From assembly GCF_030287405.1 (NCBI RefSeq), contig NZ_JASVVV010000004.1, positions 76,081 through 140,080 of the forward strand: 64,000 nt of DNA, given 5' to 3'. The position numbers and the translations under genes are program-made. The stretch's first letter is position 1. Every line of letters begins with the position of its first letter. Source of the stretch: Halalkalicoccus sp. NIPERK01. Lineage in GTDB: Archaea > Halobacteriota > Halobacteria > Halobacteriales > Halalkalicoccaceae. Positions 18,313 through 26,148 of this stretch are shown here, one piece after another. The notes under the pieces were generated by a model, which did not search any database, was not told the DNA's origin, and saw nothing but the letters and a program-made list of their open reading frames with translations.

Positions 18313-18608
18313 GTGAACCGGAACGCCGGGGAACTGCCGGACTCCCGCGTCCACGTCTTCATCGAGGGGAACGCCCAGGACGTCCACTTCAGGGACGACG
18401 CCCACGAGACCGCCCGCGCCCACGACCTCACCGGCTGGATCCGCAACCTCGACGACGGCCGGGTCGAGGGGGTCTTCGAGGGCTCGGAAGAGGACGTCGA
18501 GACGATGGTCGAGTGGTGTCGCGAGGGACCGATCGAGGCCGACGTCGAGGACGTGGAGATCGAAGAGGGACCCCACAGGGCGATCTGGAGGACTTCGAGA
18601 AGCGGTAG
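18313..18608 (+). pseudogene. acylphosphatase-like gene with a one-base frameshift and altered P-loop
   Basis: The N-terminal 80 or so residues follow acylphosphatase: VHVFIEGNAQDVHFRDDAHETA, then GWIRNLDDGRVEGVFEG and MVEWCREGP. The anion-binding Arg (FRD) and the catalytic Asn (RNLDDG) are kept, but the usual G-x-V-Q-G-V loop reads GNAQDV. After VEDVEIEE the original frame becomes Ser-rich and overruns rfcS. Switching frame at the GGG near 18562-18566 gives GTPQGDLEDFEKR and a stop at 18608, one base short of the convergent rfcS stop. A missing G in a G-run explains it. It may be a true mutation or a sequencing error. A GTG start is used. Confidence 0.65.
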
Positions 18609-20894
18609 CTACTCCTCGTCCGCGAGCGCGAGCGAGGCGAGAAACGCCTCCAACTGGATCCGCTCGTTCGCGCCTTCGGTGATGCGATAATCTGTCTCGC
18701 CGATCCGATCCAAGGTGCGCACCGCCTCCCGGTCGCTGAGCCCGAGGTCCCACACCGAGCGGTGTAGCTGGTCGATGATGTCGCCGCCCGAAAGCCCCTT
18801 GTTCGTGAGGAGGTCCTCCAGGGTGGCTCGCGCACCCGTGAAGTCGCCCGAAAGGGCCTTCGTGACCATCGCCTCGATCTCCTCGGGGCGGGCGGTGGCG
18901 GTGATGGTGTAGACGGCGTCCTCGTCGACGGTCTCGCCCATGACCGCGGCGGCCTGCAGCGAGTTGACCGCCCGGCGCATGTCGCCGTCGGCGGCGTACA
19001 CCAGCGCCTCGACGCCCCCGTCGGTGATCTCGATCTGTTCGGTGTGGGCGATCTCGCGGATCCGCTCGCCGACCGCCGCGTCGTCGATCTGCGTGAACCG
19101 GAACACCGCACACCGCGACTGGATCGGGTCGATGATCTTCGAGGAGTAGTTACACGAGAGGATGAACCGCGTATTCGAGGAGAACTGCTCCATCGTTCTC
19201 CTGAGCGCCGACTGGGCGTCGGAAGTGTTGTGGGTCAGGATTCCGTTAGCGAGCATGAAGTTTGGCGTTCCCTCCATGCTGATGTTGTACGCCTTCCCAC
19301 GGTGGCTGTATTCGATCCGGTGGATCTTCGTCGTCTGAACGGTTCGTACTCCGCCATCGGTGACGAGTGCAGGCTCGAATTCGTCCCTCTCGTAGTGTTC
19401 GTGATGGGGAAGCGCACTGTCACCAACGACAACGAACGTGTACTCGTCACCGTAGGTTTTCAGGAACTCTTCGACCTTCTCAGGTTGTCCCCACAGCTCA
19501 GCGACTCCTTTGACTTCGATCACGGTATCGTCCAACAGGAAGTCGGGGTGGTACACCGAATCGGATAGCTCGAACGTCGGTTCGTACTCATAGTCGATTC
19601 CGGCGTCCTGCAACGCCTTTGCGACTTCGTACTCCCAGTCGGACCTGACGAGGTGGCCGAGTTCGTCACTGTGTCTGATATTTCCACCGGTGGGTTCGTG
19701 TCCGTTCAGGGCTTCCGAGACTTTCTGTACGACTTCAGGGTCGCGCATCGGGTTGTTGTCTCCAGTGATATCACAGACCGGGTACTCACAGTTCTCGGTG
19801 CTCTTTTGAATGAGCGTTGTCTTCTCGTCGTCGTCCAGACCGGCCCACCACTCGGAGGCGGAATTCCCGATGTCTTTTTTGACGGTTTCGGGGTCAGCAT
19901 CGACAACCCACTCCTCCCAGGGGGTCCCGGACCGCATCTCGCTGATCCCTTTGCGGACCCGTTCGACGGTCTCTTCGTCCATTTCCCAGACGTGAACACC
20001 ATGGAACTCGCCCCCGTAGTTCGGATTATTTTCACCATTCAATCGCCCGTCTGAAAGTGTCTCGACGATTTTTTCCCGGCGCTCGTCCGACCACTCCGTC
20101 CCGTACATCGGGTTCCCCTCATCCCTCATCTCACGACTGTGACCCTCGTTCTTGCAGTCGACGGAACAGAACCGCCCTGCAGTCCAGGCGTCACAGATCT
20201 CGCACCGTGACACGCCTACGTCGTCTTTGAAATCCACGATCTCGTCCCCTGGCGACAAGTCTCGTAGCTCCTTCTCGACGAGTCTCCCATTCTCACCAAC
20301 CACGAAGAACGGATGGGTGAGGCTTGCGAGAATCGTTCGGTCGTCCTCGAGTTCGATCTCGAAGAAGTCTGCAACGCCGGAATCTACGAGGCTGCCCATG
20401 TCGGACTGTATCTCGTTCGTCTCGAAATCGACGGACGGGATCGGTTCACCATCGTCACTTACCTCCTCTATCGGTTTCACTTCCGGTGATGACGGATACC
20501 CGGCGACGACTTCCGTTCCGGGTGGCACGCACAACGAATCGGCCTCGTCGAGGAAGATGATTCTGTAGGAATAGCCCCCGAAGCTCGCGCGCGCGAACTC
20601 CTTGATCCGCCCCCTGACGACGTCGATCCCCCGGTCGTCCGAGGCGTTGAGTTCGAGGAAGTTATCGCGCCAGTCCTCGCCGTAGACCTCGCGGGCGATG
20701 GCGGTCGCACACGTCGTCTTCCCCACGCCCGCGGGGCCCGAAAACAACAGGTTGGGAAGGTCGTCGCGCTCGACGTACCGCTCCAGACGGCTGGTGATCT
20801 CCTCCTGGCCGATCACCTCGCCCAGACTCCGGGGCCGGTACTTCTCGACCCAGATCTCGTCGCGGCCGGGTCCCGCCGTCTCTGTCTCGCTCAT
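18609..20894 (-). CDS. rfcS: replication factor C small subunit, interrupted by an intein
   Basis: The precursor is 761 residues; removing the intein leaves 326, the usual RfcS length. RfcS subunits form the clamp loader that opens PCNA with ATP. Exteins show KYRPRSLGEVIGQ, Walker A GPAGVGKT (residues 53-60), Walker B FLDEAD (114-119), and after the intein the sensor-1 region SCNYSSKIIDPIQSRC, which includes the SRC arginine finger. The intein interrupts directly after DEADSL, so splicing is required for a working ATPase. ATG 20894 (MSETETAGPGRDEIWVEKYR) is chosen; in-frame residues upstream are unlike the family. Confidence 0.95.
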   Translation of the reverse strand: MSETETAGPGRDEIWVEKYRPRSLGEVIGQEEITSRLERYVERDDLPNLLFSGPAGVGKTTCATAIAREVYGEDWRDNFLELNASDDRGIDVVRGRIKEFARASFGGYSYRIIFLDEADSLCVPPGTEVVAGYPSSPEVKPIEEVSDDGEPIPSVDFETNEIQSDMGSLVDSGVADFFEIELEDDRTILASLTHPFFVVGENGRLVEKELRDLSPGDEIVDFKDDVGVSRCEICDAWTAGRFCSVDCKNEGHSREMRDEGNPMYGTEWSDERREKIVETLSDGRLNGENNPNYGGEFHGVHVWEMDEETVERVRKGISEMRSGTPWEEWVVDADPETVKKDIGNSASEWWAGLDDDEKTTLIQKSTENCEYPVCDITGDNNPMRDPEVVQKVSEALNGHEPTGGNIRHSDELGHLVRSDWEYEVAKALQDAGIDYEYEPTFELSDSVYHPDFLLDDTVIEVKGVAELWGQPEKVEEFLKTYGDEYTFVVVGDSALPHHEHYERDEFEPALVTDGGVRTVQTTKIHRIEYSHRGKAYNISMEGTPNFMLANGILTHNTSDAQSALRRTMEQFSSNTRFILSCNYSSKIIDPIQSRCAVFRFTQIDDAAVGERIREIAHTEQIEITDGGVEALVYAADGDMRRAVNSLQAAAVMGETVDEDAVYTITATARPEEIEAMVTKALSGDFTGARATLEDLLTNKGLSGGDIIDQLHRSVWDLGLSDREAVRTLDRIGETDYRITEGANERIQLEAFLASLALADEE
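19227..20531 (-). mobile_element. 435-aa intein in RfcS with zinc-finger, NUMOD3-like and PD-(D/E)XK-like parts
   Basis: The intein starts CVPPGTEVVAGYP (block A, Cys1) and has the block B histidine in ILASLTHPFFVV. Block F/G reads KAYNISMEGTPNFMLANG, then ILTHN with the penultimate His and terminal Asn, followed by extein Thr. Between splicing blocks there is no LAGLIDADG pair. Instead there is a Cys cluster (CEICDAWTAGRFCSVDC), two NPMYG/NPNYG repeats like NUMOD3 DNA-binding modules, and a C-terminal segment SDWEYEVAKALQDAGIDYEY...HPDFLLDDTVIEVKG, with the E...PD...ExK spacing of PD-(D/E)XK nucleases. It is lower in G+C than the exteins. Boundaries are exact by splice chemistry; nuclease type is inferred. 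Confidence 0.9.
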
Positions 20895-21000
20895 ACCCGA
20901 TGCACGCGCCCCGGCCGTGATAAACTCCCCGAGACGGCGGACGGCGCCGGACGTCCCGTCGTCGGTCACCTATTTGGCAAATGGCGACGACGGGTCGGGC

Positions 21001-22041
21001 ATGGAACGGGCGTTCACGGTACTGCTGGTTCTGGTGGTCGTGACGGGCCTCTGTTCGGGAGTCGCCGCCGCGGGGGAGACCCGGTCGGGGGAGACGGTCG
21101 TCGTCGGGGAGGGCGAGACCGTCGAGGGCGACCTGACCACGTTCGCGGGCGCGGTCGTCGTACAGGGGACGGTCGACGGCGACCTGACCGCCTTCGGCGG
21201 CGACGTGCTGATCGAGGGCGAGGTGACGGGCGACGCGGAGGCGTTCGCGGGCACCGTCCGCATCGCCGGCGACGTGGGCGGCGAGGTGAGCACCGCGGCC
21301 GGCAACGTCGTCGTGGGCGAGGGCGCGAGCGTCGGCGCGCTCTCGGCCGCCGGAGGGAGCGTCACCATCGACGGCACCGTCGCGGGCGACGCCGAGGCCG
21401 CCGCCGGCAGCGTCAGCCTCGGCCCCGCCGCCGTCGTCGAGGGCGACCTGACCTACGGCGAGGAGCTGACCCGCCATCCCGACGCGCGGGTCGCCGGAAC
21501 CGTCAGCCAGGGGCCGACCGCGACGCCCGCTCCCGTCGGCGAGATCCCGGCGATCCCGTGGTGGGTCGGTCGGCTCTACTGGCTCGTCGTGAACCTCCTG
21601 CTCGGCGCCGCCCTGCTCGTCGTCGCGCCCGCCTTCTCCGAGGGGGTCGCCGCCACCGCCCGCGAGGAGGCGCTCGAAAGCGGCGGCGTCGGCCTGCTCG
21701 CGCTCGTGGGGACGCCGATCGCGCTCGTCCTGCTCGCGATCACGGTCGTCGGGATCCCGCTGTCGATCGCCGGGGCGTTCGTGTTCGTCCTCGTGCTCTG
21801 GGTCGCGAGCGTCTACGGCGGCCTCGCGGTGGGGCGGTGGCTGCTCTCGCTCGCGGCCGTCGAGAACCGCTGGGCCGCGCTGGTCGTCGGGCTGGTCGCC
21901 GTCGCGCTCGCCGGCCTCGTCCCGATCCTCGGTGGGGTCGTCGGGTTCGTCGTGCTCGTCCTCGGGTTGGGCGCGCTCGTGCTCGCGGTCCACGGGTGGT
22001 ATACCGACCGGGAGGCGCGACACGCCGAACGGGCCGCCTGA
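21001..22041 (+). CDS. bactofilin-like beta-solenoid membrane protein
   Basis: A 346-residue protein. An N-terminal signal (MERAFTVLLVLVVVTGLCSG) is followed by about 130 residues of a short repeating pattern, G-x-V-x-G-D-h-x-x-h-x-G (GTVDGDLTAFGGDVLIEGEV and following), as in polymer-forming bactofilin-type beta-helices. The C-terminal half has four or five hydrophobic helices. The solenoid thus faces outside and the tail sits in the membrane. Bactofilin-like proteins shape cell surfaces; the role here is unknown. ATG 21001 is chosen because the signal peptide begins there. Confidence 0.8.
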   Translation: MERAFTVLLVLVVVTGLCSGVAAAGETRSGETVVVGEGETVEGDLTTFAGAVVVQGTVDGDLTAFGGDVLIEGEVTGDAEAFAGTVRIAGDVGGEVSTAAGNVVVGEGASVGALSAAGGSVTIDGTVAGDAEAAAGSVSLGPAAVVEGDLTYGEELTRHPDARVAGTVSQGPTATPAPVGEIPAIPWWVGRLYWLVVNLLLGAALLVVAPAFSEGVAATAREEALESGGVGLLALVGTPIALVLLAITVVGIPLSIAGAFVFVLVLWVASVYGGLAVGRWLLSLAAVENRWAALVVGLVAVALAGLVPILGGVVGFVVLVLGLGALVLAVHGWYTDREARHAERAA

Positions 22042-22188
22042 TACCGTCGGTCACACCGCCGTGAATCGGCCGGTGGCAGAGCGCGAGTCACTCGCGCGGT
22101 GGCCCGTCACATCAGGGACGTGCCGTTGAACGTCCCACGACCGACAGTATGACGACACCCTGAAACCCACCGCGCGGATAGTCGGGGC

Positions 22189-22386
22189 ATGGACGTCACC
22201 GTCGAGGTCGTCGGCGAGGGCACGCACGACCTCACCCTCCAGGAACCCACCTACGCGGACCTGCTCTCGGAACTCGACCTCAGCCCCCACGAGGTGTCGG
22301 TGATGGTCGACGGCCGGCCCGTCCCGGAGGACCAACCGGTCGAGGCCGACCGGGTACGGGTGCTCCGGCTGATCACGGGCGGATGA
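22189..22386 (+). CDS. samp2: ubiquitin-like small archaeal modifier protein SAMP2
   Basis: A 65-residue beta-grasp protein starting MDVTVEVVGEG. It contains DLSPHEVSVMVDGRPVPEDQ and ends RVRVLRLITGG, the di-glycine tail that is adenylated by the E1-like enzyme UbaA. In Haloferax, SAMP2 is attached to lysines of target proteins and also serves as sulfur carrier for tRNA thiolation. Similarity to the Haloferax protein runs along the whole length, by recall. The stop overlaps the GNAT gene start by four bases, so the two are translated together. Confidence 0.92.
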   Translation: MDVTVEVVGEGTHDLTLQEPTYADLLSELDLSPHEVSVMVDGRPVPEDQPVEADRVRVLRLITGG

Positions 22387-22766
22387 TCCGGGAGGCCCGC
22401 GGGGACGAGATTGAGGCCGTGCTGCGGGTGCTCGAGGGTGCGCTGTTGGAGGTCGACCCCGCCGAGGTGCGCGAGGCGATCGGCAGGGGCGACGTGCTGG
22501 TCGCCCGCGAGGAGGGCCACGTCCGCGGCGCGCTCGTGCTCGACGGGAACCACGTCGAGGCGATCGCGGTCACGCGCCCCCACAGGGCGACGGGGATCGG
22601 CTCGGCGCTGATCGAACGGGCCGCCGAACGCGGGCCGCTCTCGGCCGGTTTCCGCCCCGCCGTCCGACCGTTCTACGAGTCGCTGGGGTTCGAGATCGAG
22701 TGCGTGGAGGGTTCGGAAGGTGATGAAACGCGGTGTCGGGGCCGGCTCGCGGGTCAGGACTCGTAG
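22383..22766 (+). CDS. GNAT family N-acetyltransferase, coupled to samp2
   Basis: A 127-residue acetyltransferase of the GNAT fold. Motif A (acetyl-CoA pyrophosphate binding) is seen as VTRPHRATGIGSALIERA, close to the family's Q/R-x-x-G-x-G/A pattern, and the C-terminal strand FYESLGFE is typical. It transfers an acetyl group from acetyl-CoA to an amine; the target is unknown. The ATGA overlap with samp2 suggests they work in related processes or are simply co-expressed. Its end overlaps the convergent tenA gene by 13 bases. Confidence 0.85.
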   Translation: MIREARGDEIEAVLRVLEGALLEVDPAEVREAIGRGDVLVAREEGHVRGALVLDGNHVEAIAVTRPHRATGIGSALIERAAERGPLSAGFRPAVRPFYESLGFEIECVEGSEGDETRCRGRLAGQDS

Positions 22767-23464
22767 GCCATGTCGAAGAAGGCGACCTCTAGGTCGACGG
22801 TCCGGGAGAACAGTTCGGCCACCCGACGCTGTCGGCGCGCCGAGAGTTCCGGACCGTACGTATCGAATTGCTCGCGCAGCCACTCGACGTAGGCCTCGAA
22901 CTCCTCGACGGTGTGGATCTCGATCCACTCGTCGAGATACCAGCGCTCGGGCCCGCGGTCGGCGACGTGGCGCGCCCAGTCGAGGTAGACCCACTCGGCG
23001 GCGAGCGTAGTGGAAAGGGTCTCCTCGTAGCCGCCCTCGTGGGCCGCCCGGAGCACGAAGTCCGTGAAGGCCCGCGTCGTCGGTTCGAGGGGCGGCTCGC
23101 GCCACTCCGCCTCGGGGACGCCCAGTTCCGCGAACGCCCGCTCGAAGTAGTCGTTCTCGCTCCCCGTGAGCACCGAGAGCTGTTCGCTCAACCGGCGCAT
23201 CTCGTCCATCGAGGGGGCCTGCGCGACCGCGAGCGCGGTCGTCCGCGCGCCGAGTTCGAGGAAGGCGTAGTCCTGGACGAGGTAGCGCCGGAAGACGGCC
23301 TCGTCGAGGGTGTCGTCGCCCAGTTCCGCGACGAATCGGTGGCGCGTCGCCTCGGTCCACGCGGGTTCGGATCGCTCGCGGAGCCACTCGCTGAACCGGG
23401 CGTCCCCGCGCCCGTCGGCGTACTCCTCGAAGCGCGCTGGGGTCGCGTCGGGTTCGTCTCCCAT
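22754..23464 (-). CDS. TenA family protein (thiaminase II-like)
   Basis: A 236-residue all-helical protein matching TenA: RFVAELGDDTLDEAVFRRYLVQDYAFL, the FERAFAELGVPEAEWRE loop, and YLDWARHVADRG. TenA enzymes hydrolyse thiamine breakdown products to recover the pyrimidine. No Cys occurs where TenA_C enzymes keep the nucleophile, so this is probably the TenA_E subgroup with a carboxylate active site. ATG 23464 lies about 27 bases after a TATA box; the upstream ATG at 23491 falls within that box and is rejected. No thiamine biosynthesis gene is adjacent. Confidence 0.85.
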   Translation of the reverse strand: MGDEPDATPARFEEYADGRGDARFSEWLRERSEPAWTEATRHRFVAELGDDTLDEAVFRRYLVQDYAFLELGARTTALAVAQAPSMDEMRRLSEQLSVLTGSENDYFERAFAELGVPEAEWREPPLEPTTRAFTDFVLRAAHEGGYEETLSTTLAAEWVYLDWARHVADRGPERWYLDEWIEIHTVEEFEAYVEWLREQFDTYGPELSARRQRRVAELFSRTVDLEVAFFDMAYES

Positions 23465-23488
23465 GGGAGAACGGGGCGCGCGAATCGC

Positions 23489-23496
23489 CATATAAC
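23489..23496 (-). promoter_or_regulatory. TATA element of the tenA-like gene
   Basis: On the minus strand GGTTATATGG stands about 27 bases from the ATG at 23464. It decides the start, because the competing ATG lies within it. Confidence 0.55.
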
Positions 23497-23508
23497 CGGG
23501 CGGTGGCG

Positions 23509-24882
23509 CTACCGCCGGGCGTCGTCCACGAGCTCCCGGCCCGACTCGAGCAACGCCTCGACGCGGGCCTCGCTTTCGGCCTCCGCGTAGACCCGGAGTT
23601 TCGGCTCGGTCCCGCTCGGACGGACCAACAGCCATGCGCCGCTCTCGAGCAGGAGTTTGAACCCGTCGGCGGTGTTCACGTCCTCGACGCGCTCGTCGGC
23701 GACCGAATCGGGAATGGCCTCCGAGAGCGAATCCAGGGTGTGAGCCTTCTCCGCGTCGGGGCAGTCGACGCTCACCCGCGACTGGTGGATCTCGCCGAGT
23801 TCGTCGAGGAGTCGGTCCACACGGGCGTCGAGCGACTCCTCGCTATGGGCCGCCGCGGCGAGCAGCGCGAGCAACACGCCGTCCTTCTCTCGGACGTGGC
23901 CTCGCATCGAAAAACCGCCCGACTCCTCGCCGCCCATCAGCGCGTCGTGCTCGGCCATCGCGTCGGCGACCCACTTGAAGCCGACGGGCACCTCGATCGC
24001 CTCCTCGCCGTGGGCCGCTGCGATCCGGTCGATCAGGAAGGTGGTCGAGACGGTTCTGATGGCCGGTCCCGAGTCGGTTTCGAGCAGGTAGTCGTAGAGC
24101 GCCGCGTAGAGCAGGTTGGCGTTCAGGAGGCCGCGCTCGGGCGTGACCACCGCGATCCGGTCGGCGTCGCCGTCGTTCGCCACCCCGAGGTCGGCCTCGC
24201 CCCCGGTGACGCGCTCGACCAGTTCGTCGAGGTTCTCGCGCGTGGGTTCGGGCGAGACGCCGCCGAAGGCCGGATCGGCCTCACAGCGCAGGCGGGCTAC
24301 CTTGGCGCCCGCCCGCTCGAGCAGCGCGTCGGTGACGCCGCGGCCGCTGCCGTGGATCGCGTCGTAGGCGACCCGGAGGTCGAGGTCCGCCTCCACCAGA
24401 TCGAGGGCGTGGTCGGCGTGACTCCCGGCGAAGTCGACCTCGCGCACCGTGCCCCACTCGGCCTCGGGCAGGGGGTCGGGTTCGGCGAGGCTCGCCTCGA
24501 TGGCGTCGGTGACCTCGGGGAGCGCGGGGGCCCCATCGGACGGGATGAACTTCACGCCGTTGTACTCCGGCGGGTTGTGCGATGCGGTGATCATCAGCCC
24601 GCCAGCGAGGTCGCGCTCGACGATCGCCCACGAGAGGAGTGGAGTAGGTCGGTCGCGCTCGGGCATCACGACGTCGAAGCCGTTCGCACACAGCACGCGC
24701 GCGAGTTCCTCGGCGAAGCCCCGCGAGGACTCGCGGGCGTCGTAGCAGATCCCGACCGGGCCGGCGAGGCCCTCGCTATCGAGGTACGTGGCGACGGCCT
24801 GCCCGACCATCCGGACCCGAGGCGCGGTGAACGTATCGAGGGTCGCCCGCCAGCCGTCGGTCCCGAAGCGAATCTCGTCCAT
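23509..24882 (-). CDS. phosphohexomutase (phosphoglucomutase/phosphomannomutase/GlmM family)
   Basis: A 457-residue four-domain alpha-D-phosphohexomutase. The catalytic phosphoserine is Ser101 in MITASHNPPEYNG, the metal loop reads NDGDADRIAV, the sugar-specificity loop is seen in GGEESGGFS, and the phosphate-binding loop is LVRPSGTEPKLRVY near the C-terminus. It interconverts sugar 1- and 6-phosphates. Haloarchaea carry several paralogues serving glycan, glucosamine and glycolytic branches, and sequence alone does not choose among them. It is monocistronic, head-to-head with the FMN reductase. Confidence 0.92.
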   Translation of the reverse strand: MDEIRFGTDGWRATLDTFTAPRVRMVGQAVATYLDSEGLAGPVGICYDARESSRGFAEELARVLCANGFDVVMPERDRPTPLLSWAIVERDLAGGLMITASHNPPEYNGVKFIPSDGAPALPEVTDAIEASLAEPDPLPEAEWGTVREVDFAGSHADHALDLVEADLDLRVAYDAIHGSGRGVTDALLERAGAKVARLRCEADPAFGGVSPEPTRENLDELVERVTGGEADLGVANDGDADRIAVVTPERGLLNANLLYAALYDYLLETDSGPAIRTVSTTFLIDRIAAAHGEEAIEVPVGFKWVADAMAEHDALMGGEESGGFSMRGHVREKDGVLLALLAAAAHSEESLDARVDRLLDELGEIHQSRVSVDCPDAEKAHTLDSLSEAIPDSVADERVEDVNTADGFKLLLESGAWLLVRPSGTEPKLRVYAEAESEARVEALLESGRELVDDARR

Positions 24883-24959
24883 ACCCGAAAGTCACGGTCG
24901 AGGGGGAAAAATCGGCGGGTCTTCGGTGGCGTTTTCCTTCCTCGTCCCCTCGTTCGGGC

Positions 24960-25523
24960 ATGAAATCCCCACGCGTCGTCGCGGTGGCCGGTAGCCTCCG
25001 GGACGGCAGCTACACCCGCCTCGCCCTCGGTCACGCCCTCGACGCCGCCCGCGAGGCCGGCGCGTCCGTGGAACTCCTCGACCTCCGGGAGTACGACCTC
25101 CCGGTCTACGATCCCGACGCCGGGGAGGTCGCCGACGCCGAGCGGCTGATGGCCGAGATCCGCGAGGCCGACGCCGTCCTCCTCGGGACCCCGGTCTACC
25201 ACGGCACGATCTCCGCGGCGCTGAAGAACGCGCTGGATTACTGCGGGTTCGACGAGTTCGAGGACACCACGACCGGCCTGCTCGCGGTCGCGGGCGGCGG
25301 GACCTACGGTCCGACCCTCGAACACCTCCGCGCGAGCGTCCGCGCGGTCCACGGCTGGACGCTCCCCCACGAGGTGGGCATCCGCAACGCGAGCGAGCAG
25401 TTCGACGAGCGCGGAGAGTTCCTCGACGCGTCGCTCGAGGAGCGCGTCCGGAAACTGGGCCGACAGGCCGTCGAGTACGCCTTCATCGACCCCGAGCCGA
25501 TCACCGAACACACGGTTCAGTAG
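24960..25523 (+). CDS. NADPH-dependent FMN reductase (flavodoxin-like)
   Basis: A 187-residue flavodoxin-fold protein. The FMN phosphate loop is [14 protein letters not shown] near the N-terminus, then [33 protein letters not shown] and a Gly-rich [14 protein letters not shown]. These match the NAD(P)H-dependent FMN/quinone/azo reductase family. Typical members reduce FMN or quinones in the cytoplasm; the physiological acceptor is unknown. It overlaps the convergent GIY-YIG gene by seven bases. Confidence 0.88.
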   Translation: MKSPRVVAVAGSLRDGSYTRLALGHALDAAREAGASVELLDLREYDLPVYDPDAGEVADAERLMAEIREADAVLLGTPVYHGTISAALKNALDYCGFDEFEDTTTGLLAVAGGGTYGPTLEHLRASVRAVHGWTLPHEVGIRNASEQFDERGEFLDASLEERVRKLGRQAVEYAFIDPEPITEHTVQ

Positions 25524-25759
25524 TCGACCAGCCGCTCCTTCTCCGCCCGCGAGAACCGTTTGATCGCGTACTCGCGGGCCATCGCCGCCGACCGGCTCGC
25601 GAACGATTCGGTGTAGAGAAGCGTGACCGGCGTCCGGCCCCGGGTGTACTTCGCGCCGTCGCCCGCGTTGTGTTCCGCGAGGCGGCGCTCGACGTCGGTG
25701 GTGTAGCCGGTATACAAACTGCCGTCGGCACATTCGAGGACGTAGACGTGGTGGGTCAT
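25517..25759 (-). CDS. GIY-YIG nuclease superfamily protein (UPF0213/URI type)
   Basis: An 80-residue single-domain protein. [20 protein letters not shown] carries the GIY-YIG-type YxL...Y-x-G core, followed by the conserved Arg in RRLAEHNAG and a C-terminal [16 protein letters not shown]. Stand-alone proteins of this size are widespread and are assumed to be DNA nucleases, but their targets are unproven. Confidence 0.88.
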   Translation of the reverse strand: MTHHVYVLECADGSLYTGYTTDVERRLAEHNAGDGAKYTRGRTPVTLLYTESFASRSAAMAREYAIKRFSRAEKERLVDY

Positions 25760-25814
25760 CGGAAAGGGCTTCGCGTGGTGGTTTGGTTACGGTACGGGTA
25801 GCCGCAGGGCGAAG

Positions 25815-25964
25815 TTATGCGTTTCGCGCACGGAGCCTCGCGGCCTCCGCTATCCCCGCGTTCGCCGAACAGCTCGGACAGGCGAAGATGCGCCCGTGTT
25901 CGTCGGCGAACACGCGCTCGAACCGCTCGGAGACGTGCGCTTCGCAGTGGTCACAGTGTGGCAT
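25815..25964 (-). CDS. small zinc-ribbon-like protein (49 aa)
   Basis: A short protein reading MPHCDHCEAHVSERFERVF with a second CPSC pair in GRIFACPSCSANAGIAEA: two CxxC knuckles 23 residues apart, a zinc-ribbon arrangement. Many haloarchaea encode this conserved mini-protein, whose function is unknown. An in-frame ATG three codons upstream (25973) is the other possible start. A TATA-like TATTTATC at about 26018-26026 lies roughly 50 bases upstream, leaving a short leader. Confidence 0.7.
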   Translation of the reverse strand: MPHCDHCEAHVSERFERVFADEHGRIFACPSCSANAGIAEAARLRARNA

Positions 25965-26148
25965 CGCGTTCATCCCGGCAGGACCGCCGTGCCGGTAGGT
26001 AGCACTATGGGAGGAGCCGATAAATACTCTTTCCAAAATCAGTCCGTAATTCGGTATTCGACAACATTAGTTCACGATCCGTGAAGACGAAGGGATGAGA
26101 GGAAAACTAGAGGTTCGGGAGACGGCGTTTCGGTTGTGGATCCGCGAA

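Noticed and set aside
18187-19113. Extension of the DUF892 gene on the minus strand
   Set aside because: Shadow of acyP and rfcS regions. The true DUF892 protein begins at 18186 by family similarity.
22039-22054. TGATACCGTCGGTCA after the bactofilin-like gene, repeated after the Nudix gene on the other strand (about 61366-61380)
   Set aside because: A 15-base match occurs by chance a few times in a window of this size; no structure or spacing supports a common element.
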